Below, one piece after another: positions 1 to 6,165 of a stretch of 6,165 nt of DNA; positions within the stretch are counted from its first letter, which is position 1; each line of letters begins with the position of its first letter. The notes beneath the pieces were generated by a model that saw nothing but the letters and a program-made list of their open reading frames with translations, did not search any database and was not told the origin of the DNA. The stretch is from an uncultured Emergencia sp. (GTDB taxonomy: Bacteria > Bacillota > Clostridia > Peptostreptococcales > Anaerovoracaceae): assembly GCA_902476665.1 (NCBI GenBank), contig CABSEO010000124.1:1-6165 (forward strand), written 5' to 3'. A program made the position numbers and the translations under genes.

Positions 1-180
1 CGCCGGTGAGCTCTTACCTCACCATTTCAACCTTACCACGGCATTATCCGTTTCGGCGGAATGTTTCTGTTGCACTTTCCCTATAGTTACCTACGCCGGA
101 CGTTATCCGGCATCCTCGCCCTATGGAGCCCGGACTTTCCTCATGGAAAATTCCACGCGATTGTCTGGTTTACCCATAAC
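1..180 (-). ncRNA. rnpB: RNase P RNA, 5' half (3' part beyond window edge)
   Basis: This is the catalytic RNA of ribonuclease P, which removes 5' leaders from precursor tRNAs. Read on the minus strand, the segment carries the hallmark conserved block GAGGAAAGUCCGGGCUCC (plus-strand 125-142), then AUAGGGC, a GCCGGAUAACGUCCGGC hairpin, AGUGCAACAGAAA (64-76), and GGUAAGGUUGAAA followed by the GGUGAGGUAAGAGCUCACC hairpin near the window edge. The order and spacing match the A-type bacterial fold. The hairpin just before the first conserved block (UGGAA/UUCCA) is very short compared with its E. coli counterpart. The 3' half, including the second strand of the P4 helix, is outside the window, so the gene is partial. 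The 5' end is set near position 180 from the promoter just upstream. Identification is firm; the exact 5' end is inferred. Confidence 0.96.
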
Positions 181-186
181 TAAAAT

Positions 187-215
187 AGTTTAGCATAAAA
201 AATAAAAATAAACAA
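187..215 (-). promoter_or_regulatory. sigma-A promoter of rnpB
   Basis: On the minus strand there is a -35 box TTGTTT (210-215), a 17-bp spacer and a -10 box TAAACT (187-192), preceded by the extended -10 element TG-n. The expected start point, about seven bases downstream, falls at about 180-181, exactly where RNase P RNA homology begins. The T/A-rich spacer and the A/T-rich flank upstream are typical of strong stable-RNA promoters. RNase P RNA therefore probably has its own promoter and does not depend only on read-through from the upstream operon. Confidence 0.75.
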
Positions 216-452
216 GAAGAATTTAGGAAATCTTTCACTGAATCTTTTTAAGAATATATTCTTTCACTTTGTTTCAACAAGTCACAGGATTTTATAAATG
301 TTTCTGTAACGGTAAATTTGAATGAAATAACAACCCTCAACCATATAACAGTAATTTTTACAAATGTACAGGCTAAACAGCAAGGATATTTTGCATGTTC
401 AGATGTATACTTAGATGCTGCTTTCTCAAAATATTATGACCAAAGATGAATG
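216..452. other. non-coding A/T-rich gap between the operon end and rnpB
   Basis: No credible coding frame with a ribosome binding site was found on either strand. Two things stand out near the rnpB side: a perfect 14-bp palindrome (250-263) and two copies of a 9-bp direct repeat (231-239 and 260-268). An imperfect inverted repeat (about 267-283, ACTTtGTT/AACAAGT) lies next to them. A canonical GC-rich hairpin with a T tract that would end the upstream operon is absent, so either termination is weak or factor-dependent, or transcripts read through to rnpB. Confidence 0.6.
231..268. repeat. 9-bp direct repeat pair around a 14-bp palindrome, upstream of rnpB promoter
   Basis: TCTTTCACT occurs at 231-239 and again at 260-268, 29 bp start to start. 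Between and overlapping them is the perfect palindrome AAGAATATATTCTT at 250-263. All of this lies 15-55 bp upstream of the rnpB -35 box, where an activator site or UP-like element could sit. The motifs are seen directly; any binding role is a guess, and A/T-rich composition makes chance occurrence quite possible. Confidence 0.4.
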
Positions 453-608
453 TCATTTTTTCAGCAATGATTTGTTTTTGAGAAGTCTGCCTCCGTTTAT
501 GACCATCAGCGTACCGGCGGCAATTCCTGTTACCAGAACTACAATTCCAAGTACCAGACTTCCTGCCCCCGTCTGCGCCATTGTTCTGTATGCCTTTTTA
601 CTGTTCAT
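453..608 (-). CDS. small single-pass membrane protein, 51 aa, function unknown
   Basis: I do not recognise this protein. The frame begins at ATG 608-606 behind a strong Shine-Dalgarno AGGAG (plus-strand 615-619, six bases from the start), 15 bp after the nif3 stop codon, and ends at TGA 455-453. It has 51 residues. The N-terminus (MNSKKAYRTM) and C-terminus (RLLKNKSLLKK) are basic. Residues about 16-37 form one hydrophobic segment long enough to span the membrane. Glycines recur at seven-residue spacing (14, 21, 28) and G28-x3-G32 forms a GxxxG motif, which in other proteins favours helix packing. There is no signal-peptidase-like site, so it probably stays as a membrane anchor. The strong ribosome binding site, operon position and amphipathic charge layout support a real gene; its role and membrane topology are not known. 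Confidence 0.72.
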   Translation of the reverse strand: MNSKKAYRTMAQTGAGSLVLGIVVLVTGIAAGTLMVINGGRLLKNKSLLKK

Positions 609-614
609 ATTCTT

Positions 615-619
615 CTCCT
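615..619 (-). promoter_or_regulatory. Shine-Dalgarno of the small membrane protein gene
   Basis: AGGAG on the minus strand sits six bases from the ATG at 608. It lies in the short gap just after the nif3 stop codon (624-626), which suggests translation by ribosomes already on the operon mRNA. It is the main reason for calling such a short frame a gene. Confidence 0.7.
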
Positions 620-623
620 GTTC

Positions 624-1400
624 TCACCCGAATGGATTTATATCGATATCCGACTGTATAATTTTCACATCATCATTTTCACATCGCTGCTGAAGCAGTA
701 CAGCCATATTTTCTGCAAAGATCTTTTCACTGCCGTAGTGACCTGCATCTAGAACACACATTCCCATTTCTTTCGCCAGTTGTGCTTCATGGTATTTCAG
801 ATCACCAGTGATGAAAAGATCACATCCTTCCTCAACTGCATCTTTCAGAAAATCACTGCCGGCACCTGTACACCAGCCAACAGTTTCAACGGGTCTGGTC
901 AGGTCGCCAACCCAGCGGAAGTGTCTCTCATCTATGCTGAATGCTTCTGCAGCTCTGTGGATCAGCTCCATAAAAGTTACATCAAAAGCAGTTTTTCCTT
1001 TACGACAGAATCCGTTATCTCTGTCAAAGGGCCTGATATCAGTCAGCTCCAGAATATGTCCCACATAGTCATTATTTCCCCCTGATAGTTTATCAAAGCT
1101 GGTATGACAGGAATAAACAGAGATTCCACTGCGTATCAGAGATATCACATAGGCCCCGACAACATCTGAACGTTCAATTTTTTTGATTCCGTTAAAAAGC
1201 AGAGGATGATGGGTCAGAATCAGATCTGCATTCAGTGTTTTCGCTTCTTCTATAACTTCTGCTGTCACTTCTAGAGATACCAGTATTCTGTTGATCTCTT
1301 CGCTGCCGCAATCAATCTGAAATCCACAGTTATCCCAGACTTCAGCGGTTTGTGAGGGACAAAATTCCTCAATAAGCTGAATTAATTTCTTTTTATTCAT
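624..1400 (-). CDS. Nif3/YqfO-family dinuclear metal-binding protein
   Basis: This 258-residue protein belongs to the widespread Nif3 (DUF34; E. coli YbgI, B. subtilis YqfO) family. The family has a two-metal site; some members have been linked to GTP cyclohydrolase-like or metal-insertion roles, but function is not settled. The expected metal ligands are visible: H64-H65 in THHPLLF, D103 in HTSFD, and H221 and E225 in DAGHYGSE. GDLKYHE (199-205) is another conserved block. The length matches the compact YbgI form, so the PII/CutA1-like insert of the roughly 370-residue Bacillus protein is absent. I chose the start at 1400 because family homology begins there (MNKKKLIQLIEEF) and AAAGGTG lies 11 bases upstream; an in-frame ATG at 1487 would add 29 residues buried in trmK without family similarity. 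It overlaps the end of trmK by 8 bp, a conserved pairing that implies translational coupling. Confidence 0.93.
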   Translation of the reverse strand: MNKKKLIQLIEEFCPSQTAEVWDNCGFQIDCGSEEINRILVSLEVTAEVIEEAKTLNADLILTHHPLLFNGIKKIERSDVVGAYVISLIRSGISVYSCHTSFDKLSGGNNDYVGHILELTDIRPFDRDNGFCRKGKTAFDVTFMELIHRAAEAFSIDERHFRWVGDLTRPVETVGWCTGAGSDFLKDAVEEGCDLFITGDLKYHEAQLAKEMGMCVLDAGHYGSEKIFAENMAVLLQQRCENDDVKIIQSDIDINPFG

Positions 1401-2118
1401 GTTTTTTCTGACACCTTTCAAGCAATGCAGAAAGCCTGTCAATTCTTGCCTGAACTGAAGCTCCCTGCAGCTGTACATTCTTTGCATTTTCCTTAATCTT
1501 GCCTAAAATTCTGCATTCTGTTTCCAGATGGCGGGACAGATACTCTTCAAGAAGCGGACTGTCATAAAACAGCAGACTTTCAGGATAATCAAATTCTGCG
1601 GAATAGGAAGGTCGGGGATTTTTATCAGACCAGACGGGTTTCTCCCCGCTTTCAACCGTAAAAATCTCACACAGAAACTTACCTTCTCTGACGATGCCTT
1701 CTTTGACGATGGAAAAACCGTTGAGTAAGAGCCAGTGGCGGAGCTTTCCGGGATTATTTCTCGGCTGGAGAATATATCTTCTGACAGAACGACTCTTGTG
1801 AAGATTCCACTCCAGAATATCAGCGATAAGAAGGCCCCCCATACCGGCAATGACTACTACATCGACTTCTCTATCTGACAGAACATCAATACCGTCCCCA
1901 AGACGAAGTTCATAATCTCCTTTCGGTTTAACCAGTTTCAAGTTAATCTCAGCTTTTTTCAGAGAACCGGGGCTGATGTCTGCCATAATGACTTTGGGAC
2001 ATTTTTTCTTTTCAAGCAGATACAACGGCAAAAAACCATGGTCGGTTCCGATATCTGCCATGGTTTCGCCTTTTTGAATTTCATCAGCGATATATTGTAG
2101 TCTTTCGCTAAGCTTCAT
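1393..2118 (-). CDS. trmK: tRNA (adenine(22)-N1)-methyltransferase TrmK
   Basis: TrmK uses S-adenosylmethionine to methylate N1 of adenine 22 in tRNAs in the cytoplasm. The 241-residue product is close in length to B. subtilis TrmK (YqfN). The Rossmann methyltransferase core is clear: motif I ADIGTDHGFLP (21-31), the acidic end of strand two at MADISP (45-50), LGDGIDVL (73-80) and the family signature VIAGMGG (89-95), then LQPRNNPGKLRHWL (117-130). Residues about 190-238 are rich in charged and leucine residues and fit the C-terminal coiled-coil helix pair of the family. The start at 2118 has GGAG eight bases upstream. The gene begins 33 bp after rpoD and overlaps nif3, the same neighbourhood as yqfN-yqfO near sigA in Bacillus. 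Confidence 0.95.
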   Translation of the reverse strand: MKLSERLQYIADEIQKGETMADIGTDHGFLPLYLLEKKKCPKVIMADISPGSLKKAEINLKLVKPKGDYELRLGDGIDVLSDREVDVVVIAGMGGLLIADILEWNLHKSRSVRRYILQPRNNPGKLRHWLLLNGFSIVKEGIVREGKFLCEIFTVESGEKPVWSDKNPRPSYSAEFDYPESLLFYDSPLLEEYLSRHLETECRILGKIKENAKNVQLQGASVQARIDRLSALLERCQKKHE

Positions 2119-2151
2119 AAATTTTACTCCGATATAGTAATACTGTTTTGT

Positions 2152-3336
2152 TTATTCCAGATAATCTTTCAGTTTCTTGCTTCTGCTAGGATGTCTCAGC
2201 TTTCTTAATGCTTTCGCCTCAATCTGCCTGATTCTTTCTCTGGTTACATCAAATTCTTTTCCGACTTCTTCCAGAGTTCTGGAACGACCGTCCTCCAGAC
2301 CGAATCTCAGCTTCAGAACTTTCTGTTCTCTGTCAGTCAAGGTGTCCAGTACTTCCACAAGCTGTTCTTTTAGCATGGAAAACGCAGCCGCCTCTGCCGG
2401 TGCCGGCACATCCGGAATAAAATCTCCCAGATGACTGTCTTCCTCTTCACCGATAGGTGTTTCCAGAGAAACCGGCTCCTGAGCAATCTTCTGAATTTCT
2501 CTAACCTTATCCACAGAAATTCCCATTTCTTTGGCAATTTCCTCTGGACTCGGTTCTCTGCCGTAAGTCTGCAGCAGCTGTCTGGAAACTCTGATGAGTT
2601 TATTGATGGTTTCTACCATATGCACCGGTATTCTGATGGTTCTGGCCTGATCGGCGATGGAACGGGTAATAGCCTGACGAATCCACCAGGTTGCATAAGT
2701 AGAAAACTTGTATCCTTTACGATAGTCAAATTTATCTACTGCCTTAATCAGGCCCAGATTACCTTCCTGAATCAGATCCAGAAAAAGCATTCCGCGGCCG
2801 ACATAGCGTTTTGGGCTACTGACAACCAGACGAAGATTGGCCTCACAAAGTTTTTTCTTGGCCTCTTCATCCCCCTGCTCCATTTTCTGAGCCAGTAAAA
2901 TTTCTTCGTCTGCACTGAGAAGAGGAACTTTTCCGATTTCTTTCAGATACATTCTGACAGGGTCATCTACCGCAATACCTTTCGGTAATGTAGCCTCAAT
3001 ATCGATTTCTCCTGTTTCTGTCATTACAATCCCGTCATCTTCATCCACACCGTCAAAATCGTCATCACTGTCCAGCATGGAAGCAAAATCTTCAGGTTCA
3101 GTTTCACTAGTGATTTCAATATCTTTGGACAGCAGGGACTCATAAATCTCATCCACAACAGTCTTGTCCAAATCAAAAGAATCCAGATAATCTGCCATAT
3201 CGGTATATGTTAGAACGTTTTTCTTTGTTTTAGCTTTCTTCGTAAGCTGACTGATCAGCTCATTTTTAATCTGTTCAGGCGTCATACCTGCGAAAGCTTC
3301 GTTTAAACTGTTTGCTTTTTTATCTTCTGCGCTCAT
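2152..3336 (-). CDS. rpoD: RNA polymerase primary sigma factor (sigma-70/SigA)
   Basis: This is the housekeeping sigma factor that directs core RNA polymerase to -35/-10 promoters. The 394 residues read in family order. An N-terminal region 1.1 of about 1-120 has an acidic stretch at 78-112. Region 1.2 starts at [12 protein letters not shown] (125-136). Region 2 spans about 165-235, including [13 protein letters not shown] (184-196) and the promoter-melting and -10 recognition segment [15 protein letters not shown] (209-223). Region 3 starts near RTIRIPVHM (232-240), and region 4 ends with the -35-binding helix-turn-helix around [20 protein letters not shown] (355-374). The large non-conserved insert of proteobacterial RpoD is absent, as in other Firmicutes. 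Odd point: residues 174-175 are Ser-Pro where the family almost always has Ile-Ala (VVSIAKRY). The start has AGGGGG seven bases upstream, 14 bp after the dnaG stop, so the two are probably co-transcribed. Confidence 0.98.
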   Translation of the reverse strand: MSAEDKKANSLNEAFAGMTPEQIKNELISQLTKKAKTKKNVLTYTDMADYLDSFDLDKTVVDEIYESLLSKDIEITSETEPEDFASMLDSDDDFDGVDEDDGIVMTETGEIDIEATLPKGIAVDDPVRMYLKEIGKVPLLSADEEILLAQKMEQGDEEAKKKLCEANLRLVVSSPKRYVGRGMLFLDLIQEGNLGLIKAVDKFDYRKGYKFSTYATWWIRQAITRSIADQARTIRIPVHMVETINKLIRVSRQLLQTYGREPSPEEIAKEMGISVDKVREIQKIAQEPVSLETPIGEEEDSHLGDFIPDVPAPAEAAAFSMLKEQLVEVLDTLTDREQKVLKLRFGLEDGRSRTLEEVGKEFDVTRERIRQIEAKALRKLRHPSRSKKLKDYLE

Positions 3337-3343
3337 TAATGTT

Positions 3344-3349
3344 CCCCCT
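3344..3349 (-). promoter_or_regulatory. Shine-Dalgarno of rpoD
   Basis: AGGGGG lies in the 14-bp dnaG-rpoD gap, directly after the dnaG TAA stop (3351-3353) and seven bases from the rpoD ATG. It fixes the rpoD start and fits coupled translation. dnaG uses a similar GGGGG site. Confidence 0.7.
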
Positions 3350-3350
3350 A

Positions 3351-5099
3351 TTATTGATTTTTTCGTTCTCGTTGTACTTTCATCAACTGATCTGTCAGTT
3401 CCATAATTCTATCCTGATTATCTTCCTCATCCGCCATAGAAAGCAGAGTAATCAGTCTTTTCTCTTCTTCTGCCAGTCGGGCAGTTCTCCAAGTTCTGAT
3501 ACAGTCTCTGAAAACCTGTTCTTCATTACCGCCTACAATTACATCCTGCATGATTTCCTGCAGACAGGCTGCATCATTTTCACTTAAACTGTCGATCACA
3601 GCACTGATATCAACCATACCCTGTTTTCCATATTCCTCTGCCAGTCTGTCGTAAATCTGCAGTGCAAAATCACTGTGAAGAATGTCCAGATAATCAGCAA
3701 TCTTTTCTATATAAGATTCTTCTGTCAGCATCAGTTTCAGCAGTGTCCGCTCTACAGGAGATACCTGCGCGGCACGCTCGGTGACAGAAAGTTCTTCTTT
3801 TGCCGGAGGACTGTGATGTGATTTCTCTATACTATCATTACCTAAAAGTTCCATTCTAATCGCACCTTCGGCTATCTTGAGATCTTTCGACAGCTTTTTT
3901 ATATATATTTCCTGTTCCACAGGACTTAAGTCCCGTAAAATCTCTGTAGCTTTCCTGATGTAGTCAATTTTATCTTCATCTCTGGAAAGATCAAACCCTG
4001 TTTTTGCCGCTTCCAGACGATAGTCTCCGTAAGGCAAAGCTTCTCCGATCAGTTTCAGAAAAGCATCTTTACCATTTTTCTTCACATACTCATCTGGATC
4101 TTTGCCGTCGGTCACATGAAGAACTTTCACTTTACAGTCTTCCTTTTTTAAAATTTCCAGTCCTCGCAGTGCAGCAGCCCGACCTGCACCATCAGCGTCA
4201 TAGGAAAGTACCACATCTCTGGTATACCGTTTGATCAGCCTGGCCTGATTTTCTGTCAGAGCCGTCCCCAGAGAAGCTGCTACATTCTGTACTCCGCTCT
4301 GATACAACGCAATGGTATCCATATACCCTTCCACCAGAATGATAAAACCTTCTTTACCCACACTCTGTCTGGATATATTCAAACCATAGAGATTGTTTTT
4401 CTTCTGGAAGATCTTGCTCTCAGGAGAGTTGAGATACTTTGGATTATCAGACGGGTCAATGGCTCTACCGCCGAATCCGATAACTTTACCTGAGGTATTA
4501 ATAATGGGAAAAATAACACGATTTCTAAATTTATCGTAACATTTGCCCTTGTTCTCCGATACCAGACCAAGCTCTACCATAATCTTTTTATCGACACCTT
4601 GTGATAATAGATATCTATAAAGGCTGTCCCACTGTTCATCAGCATATCCAATGCCGAATTTCTTGAGAATTGCAGGGGAAATCCCCCTTCGCTTCATATA
4701 AGCATAACCTTTGTTGGCACGCTCTGTAAAAGCTTTGTAGAAGAAACCTGCGGCCAGCTTATTCACCTTGTAGTAAATATCTCTGTTATCGTTTACAGTT
4801 CGCCGCTCAATGGCAATACCTTCTTCACGGGCAATTCTTTCCACTGCCTCACCGAAATCCAGATTGTAATATCGCTTGACATATTCAATGACATCACCTG
4901 TGGCACCGCAGCCGAAACAGGTGAAAATCTGCTTCTGTTCCGAAACTACAAAAGACGGTGTTTTCTCATTATGAAACGGACAGCATCCTTTATAATTGCT
5001 GCCCGCCCTTTTGAGCGGAAGGGTTCGTCCCACCACATCAACAATATTCACCTGGTTTTTCAGATTTTCAATTGCGGAACTTGAAAAAGAAAAGCCCAT
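3351..5099 (-). CDS. dnaG: DNA primase DnaG
   Basis: DnaG synthesises the short RNA primers for lagging-strand replication at the fork, working with the replicative helicase. The 582-residue product shows all domains. The N-terminal CHC2 zinc ribbon has ligands C40, H43, C61 and C64 (CCPFH ... CFGCG). The core around 110-250 includes RNRVIFPI and GFGGRAI. The TOPRIM catalytic fold follows, with E257 in LVEGYMD, D301/D303 in SYDADGAGR and DGKDPDEY (331-338). A C-terminal helicase-interaction region of about 445-582 ends in charged helices. Length is normal for Firmicutes. I start it at 5099, where [14 protein letters not shown] begins in register with the family and GGGGG lies six bases upstream. 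The frame stays open to an ATG at 5243, but those 48 extra residues are lysine-rich, lack family similarity and have no comparable ribosome site. rpoD follows after 14 bp. Confidence 0.98.
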   Translation of the reverse strand: MGFSFSSSAIENLKNQVNIVDVVGRTLPLKRAGSNYKGCCPFHNEKTPSFVVSEQKQIFTCFGCGATGDVIEYVKRYYNLDFGEAVERIAREEGIAIERRTVNDNRDIYYKVNKLAAGFFYKAFTERANKGYAYMKRRGISPAILKKFGIGYADEQWDSLYRYLLSQGVDKKIMVELGLVSENKGKCYDKFRNRVIFPIINTSGKVIGFGGRAIDPSDNPKYLNSPESKIFQKKNNLYGLNISRQSVGKEGFIILVEGYMDTIALYQSGVQNVAASLGTALTENQARLIKRYTRDVVLSYDADGAGRAAALRGLEILKKEDCKVKVLHVTDGKDPDEYVKKNGKDAFLKLIGEALPYGDYRLEAAKTGFDLSRDEDKIDYIRKATEILRDLSPVEQEIYIKKLSKDLKIAEGAIRMELLGNDSIEKSHHSPPAKEELSVTERAAQVSPVERTLLKLMLTEESYIEKIADYLDILHSDFALQIYDRLAEEYGKQGMVDISAVIDSLSENDAACLQEIMQDVIVGGNEEQVFRDCIRTWRTARLAEEEKRLITLLSMADEEDNQDRIMELTDQLMKVQRERKNQ

Positions 5100-5105
5100 T
5101 TTTTG

Positions 5106-5110
5106 CCCCC
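5106..5110 (-). promoter_or_regulatory. Shine-Dalgarno that sets the dnaG start
   Basis: GGGGG on the minus strand, six bases before ATG 5099, is the only good ribosome binding site near the beginning of DnaG homology. It decides for this start over the in-frame ATG at 5243. Confidence 0.65.
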
Positions 5111-5221
5111 AATTTCTTCTTTCTAGAAATATTATTCTACAAAAAACAGACTTTTCCTTTATTTTTTTAAGATTTTTTACTGACCAAAATATATTTGAAT
5201 TTTTCAGACTAAAGCTCTGTC

Positions 5222-5245
5222 TCATGCTTCTGAACAGAATCATGA
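5222..5245. repeat. 24-bp dyad (11-bp arms, 2-bp centre) upstream of dnaG
   Basis: The arms TCATGCTTCTG (5222-5232) and CAGAATCATGA (5235-5245) are reverse complements at 10 of 11 positions around a central AA. As RNA from the minus strand the tight centre would open into a small loop on a stem of about 9 bp; as DNA it has the form of an operator for a dimeric protein. It lies about 125-145 bp before the dnaG start. No T tract follows, so it is not an intrinsic terminator. The symmetry is seen directly; any function is inferred. Confidence 0.45.
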
Positions 5246-5316
5246 AACAGGGTATATTTTATGATATCCCAAATGTCCATATGACTTTCGACGGTCATCA
5301 CACTGATTTCTGATCT

Positions 5317-6165
5317 TTATTTCCACCCTTTCGGCACAAACAGATCAGAATACAGATTCAGAGCATAACGGTCTGTCATACCGGCTATATAATCCTTTAC
5401 CACTACATGAATACCGTCTGTTTCCATCAGGGCGGCATTATCTTCCGGAAGTTTTTCCGGATGTTTGAGAAAATAATGATAGAGAGCGCTTATCACTACC
5501 TCTACTTTTGCAAGATCTTCTTCTTTCTTGACTTTTTGACTTCTGTACACATTCTCAAACATAAAATTTCTGAGAAGGTTCAGCTGATTAGTATGTTCTT
5601 CATCCATGGACACCCTGTTTTTTCCATCACTGTAAAATATCACATTGGCAACCATGCAGTCAATTCTCTCTCTGTGTCCCTGACCGAAAAGCTGGATAGC
5701 ATCCTTTGGAAGATCATTCAGAGTAATCACACCGCTTCTCACCGCATCGTCAATGTCGTGGTTAATATATGCGATTCGATCACTGATTTTAACCACCTGT
5801 CCTTCTAAGGTGGCAGCAGGAAGACTGCCGGTGTGGTTCAGAATACCATCTCTGACTTCAAAGGTCAGATTCATTCCTTTTCTGCTTGTTGTAGATTCCA
5901 GCACATCCACCACTCGCAGACTCTGTTCATTATGACGAAACCCTCCGGGATGAATTTCATTCAGAACCATTTCTCCATTATGACCAAAAGGAGTATGTCC
6001 CAGATCATGTCCCATGGCAATGGCTTCTGTCAGATCCTCATTGAGTCCCAGATTTCTAGCAATGGTACGGGCAACTTGTGAAACCTCCAGTGTATGTGTC
6101 AGCCGTGTACGGTAATGATCTCCCTCCGGCGACAGGAATACCTGTGTTTTATGCATCAGTCTTCT
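5317..6165 (-). CDS. dgt: dGTPase-type HD-domain triphosphohydrolase, 5' end beyond window
   Basis: The protein resembles deoxyguanosinetriphosphate triphosphohydrolase and its dGTPase-like relatives, which cut dNTPs to deoxynucleoside and triphosphate and so limit dNTP pools. The 282 visible residues contain the HD-domain metal ligands: H24 in RTRLTHTLEV, H53-D54 in GHDLGHTPFGH and D129 in SDRIAY, plus the NHTG motif (110-113). The reading frame is open to the window edge with RRL before the first visible ATG (6156), matching the family block RRLxHKTQVF, so that ATG is internal and about 50-60 residues should lie outside. Full members are about 330-345 residues. It precedes dnaG, as in related Clostridia, joining nucleotide control to replication priming. 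Whether dGTP is the true substrate cannot be told, as many relatives have broader or allosterically controlled activity. Confidence 0.94.
   Translation of the reverse strand, partial: RRLMHKTQVFLSPEGDHYRTRLTHTLEVSQVARTIARNLGLNEDLTEAIAMGHDLGHTPFGHNGEMVLNEIHPGGFRHNEQSLRVVDVLESTTSRKGMNLTFEVRDGILNHTGSLPAATLEGQVVKISDRIAYINHDIDDAVRSGVITLNDLPKDAIQLFGQGHRERIDCMVANVIFYSDGKNRVSMDEEHTNQLNLLRNFMFENVYRSQKVKKEEDLAKVEVVISALYHYFLKHPEKLPEDNAALMETDGIHVVVKDYIAGMTDRYALNLYSDLFVPKGWK

Larger units (their letters stand above)
5100..5316 (-). other. dgt-dnaG intergenic region, no gene, possible dnaG leader
   Basis: This 217-bp gap is the largest inside the cluster, before the tightly packed dnaG-rpoD part. It is A/T rich close to dnaG, holds a near-perfect dyad at 5222-5245 and a weaker one (ATGAC/GTCAT, 5281-5298) just past the dgt stop. 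A promoter for dnaG is expected here, and TAGAAT and TATATT resemble -10 boxes, but none has a matching -35 box at proper spacing, so I do not assign one. No GC-rich hairpin with a T tract marks the end of dgt. Confidence 0.5.

Noticed and set aside
345..375. Possible minus-strand promoter TTGCTG-17-TAAAAA upstream of rnpB
   Set aside because: Only 3 of 6 and 4 of 6 bases match the consensus, and the better promoter at 187-215 fits the RNase P RNA 5' end.
436..461. Hairpin ATGAC/GTCAT followed by six T residues on the plus strand, as a terminator
   Set aside because: The stem is only 5 bp with an 11-base loop and overlaps the stop codon of the small gene; the T tract is on the wrong side for the minus-strand operon, and no plus-strand gene needs it.
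415..693. Plus-strand open frame of 92 codons
   Set aside because: It has no ribosome binding site, lies antisense to the well-supported 51-residue membrane protein gene and runs into nif3; its composition is that of an antisense shadow.
1401..1487. Longer N-terminus for the Nif3 protein from an ATG at 1487
   Set aside because: The 29 added residues lie within trmK, have no family similarity, and the start at 1400 fits homology and has a plausible AAAGGTG site.
2431..2898. Plus-strand open frame of 155 codons opposite rpoD
   Set aside because: It is antisense to the most conserved part of the sigma factor, without a ribosome site or recognisable protein features; its length reflects codon bias of the real gene.
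5118..5200. dnaG promoter candidates with -10-like TAGAAT or TATATT
   Set aside because: Neither has a recognisable -35 box at 16-18 bp spacing nor a proper TG-n extension; A/T-rich sequence gives such hexamers by chance.
5100..5243. Longer DnaG starting at the ATG at 5243
   Set aside because: The extra 48 residues do not resemble any primase N-terminus; the zinc domain is in register from 5099, which has a good GGGGG site. This ATG falls inside the 24-bp dyad.
5407..5808. Plus-strand open frame of 133 codons
   Set aside because: It is fully antisense to the conserved HD phosphohydrolase, has no ribosome binding site and no recognisable domain.

Overview
This window looks like a housekeeping locus of a low-to-moderate GC, Gram-positive Clostridia genome, most likely of the Lachnospiraceae type. 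The evidence is the order dnaG-rpoD(sigA)-trmK-nif3, the primary sigma factor sequence, purine-rich Shine-Dalgarno sites (GGGGG, GGAG, AGGAG) and an A-type RNase P RNA. Genus and species cannot be read from it. Every supported gene lies on the minus strand, so transcription runs from high to low coordinates.

Layout in transcription order. At 6165-5317 is the 3' part of a dGTPase-type HD phosphohydrolase (dgt), cut by the window edge. A 217-bp gap (5316-5100) follows, holding a 24-bp dyad. Then come primase (dnaG, 5099-3351), the primary sigma factor (rpoD/sigA, 3336-2152), the tRNA adenine-N1 methyltransferase TrmK (2118-1393), a Nif3/YqfO-family metal protein (1400-624) and an unrecognised 51-residue single-pass membrane protein (608-453). 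From dnaG on, genes overlap or are separated by at most 33 bp, which suggests one transcription unit. A non-coding stretch of about 240 bp (452-216) follows, with no convincing terminator but some short repeats. It leads into a good sigma-A promoter and the 5' half of RNase P RNA (rnpB), which runs off the other edge at position 1.

Functionally this is a variant of the macromolecular synthesis cluster. Dgt adjusts dNTP pools, DnaG primes replication, SigA directs housekeeping transcription, and TrmK and RNase P act on tRNA. The link of Nif3 and of the small membrane protein to this core is unknown.

I do not see a new defence, mobile or regulatory system here. The points most worth a second look are the uncatalogued small membrane protein after nif3, a two-residue replacement (Ser-Pro for the usual Ile-Ala) in a highly conserved part of sigma region 2, and the unexplained dyads and repeats upstream of rnpB and dnaG.
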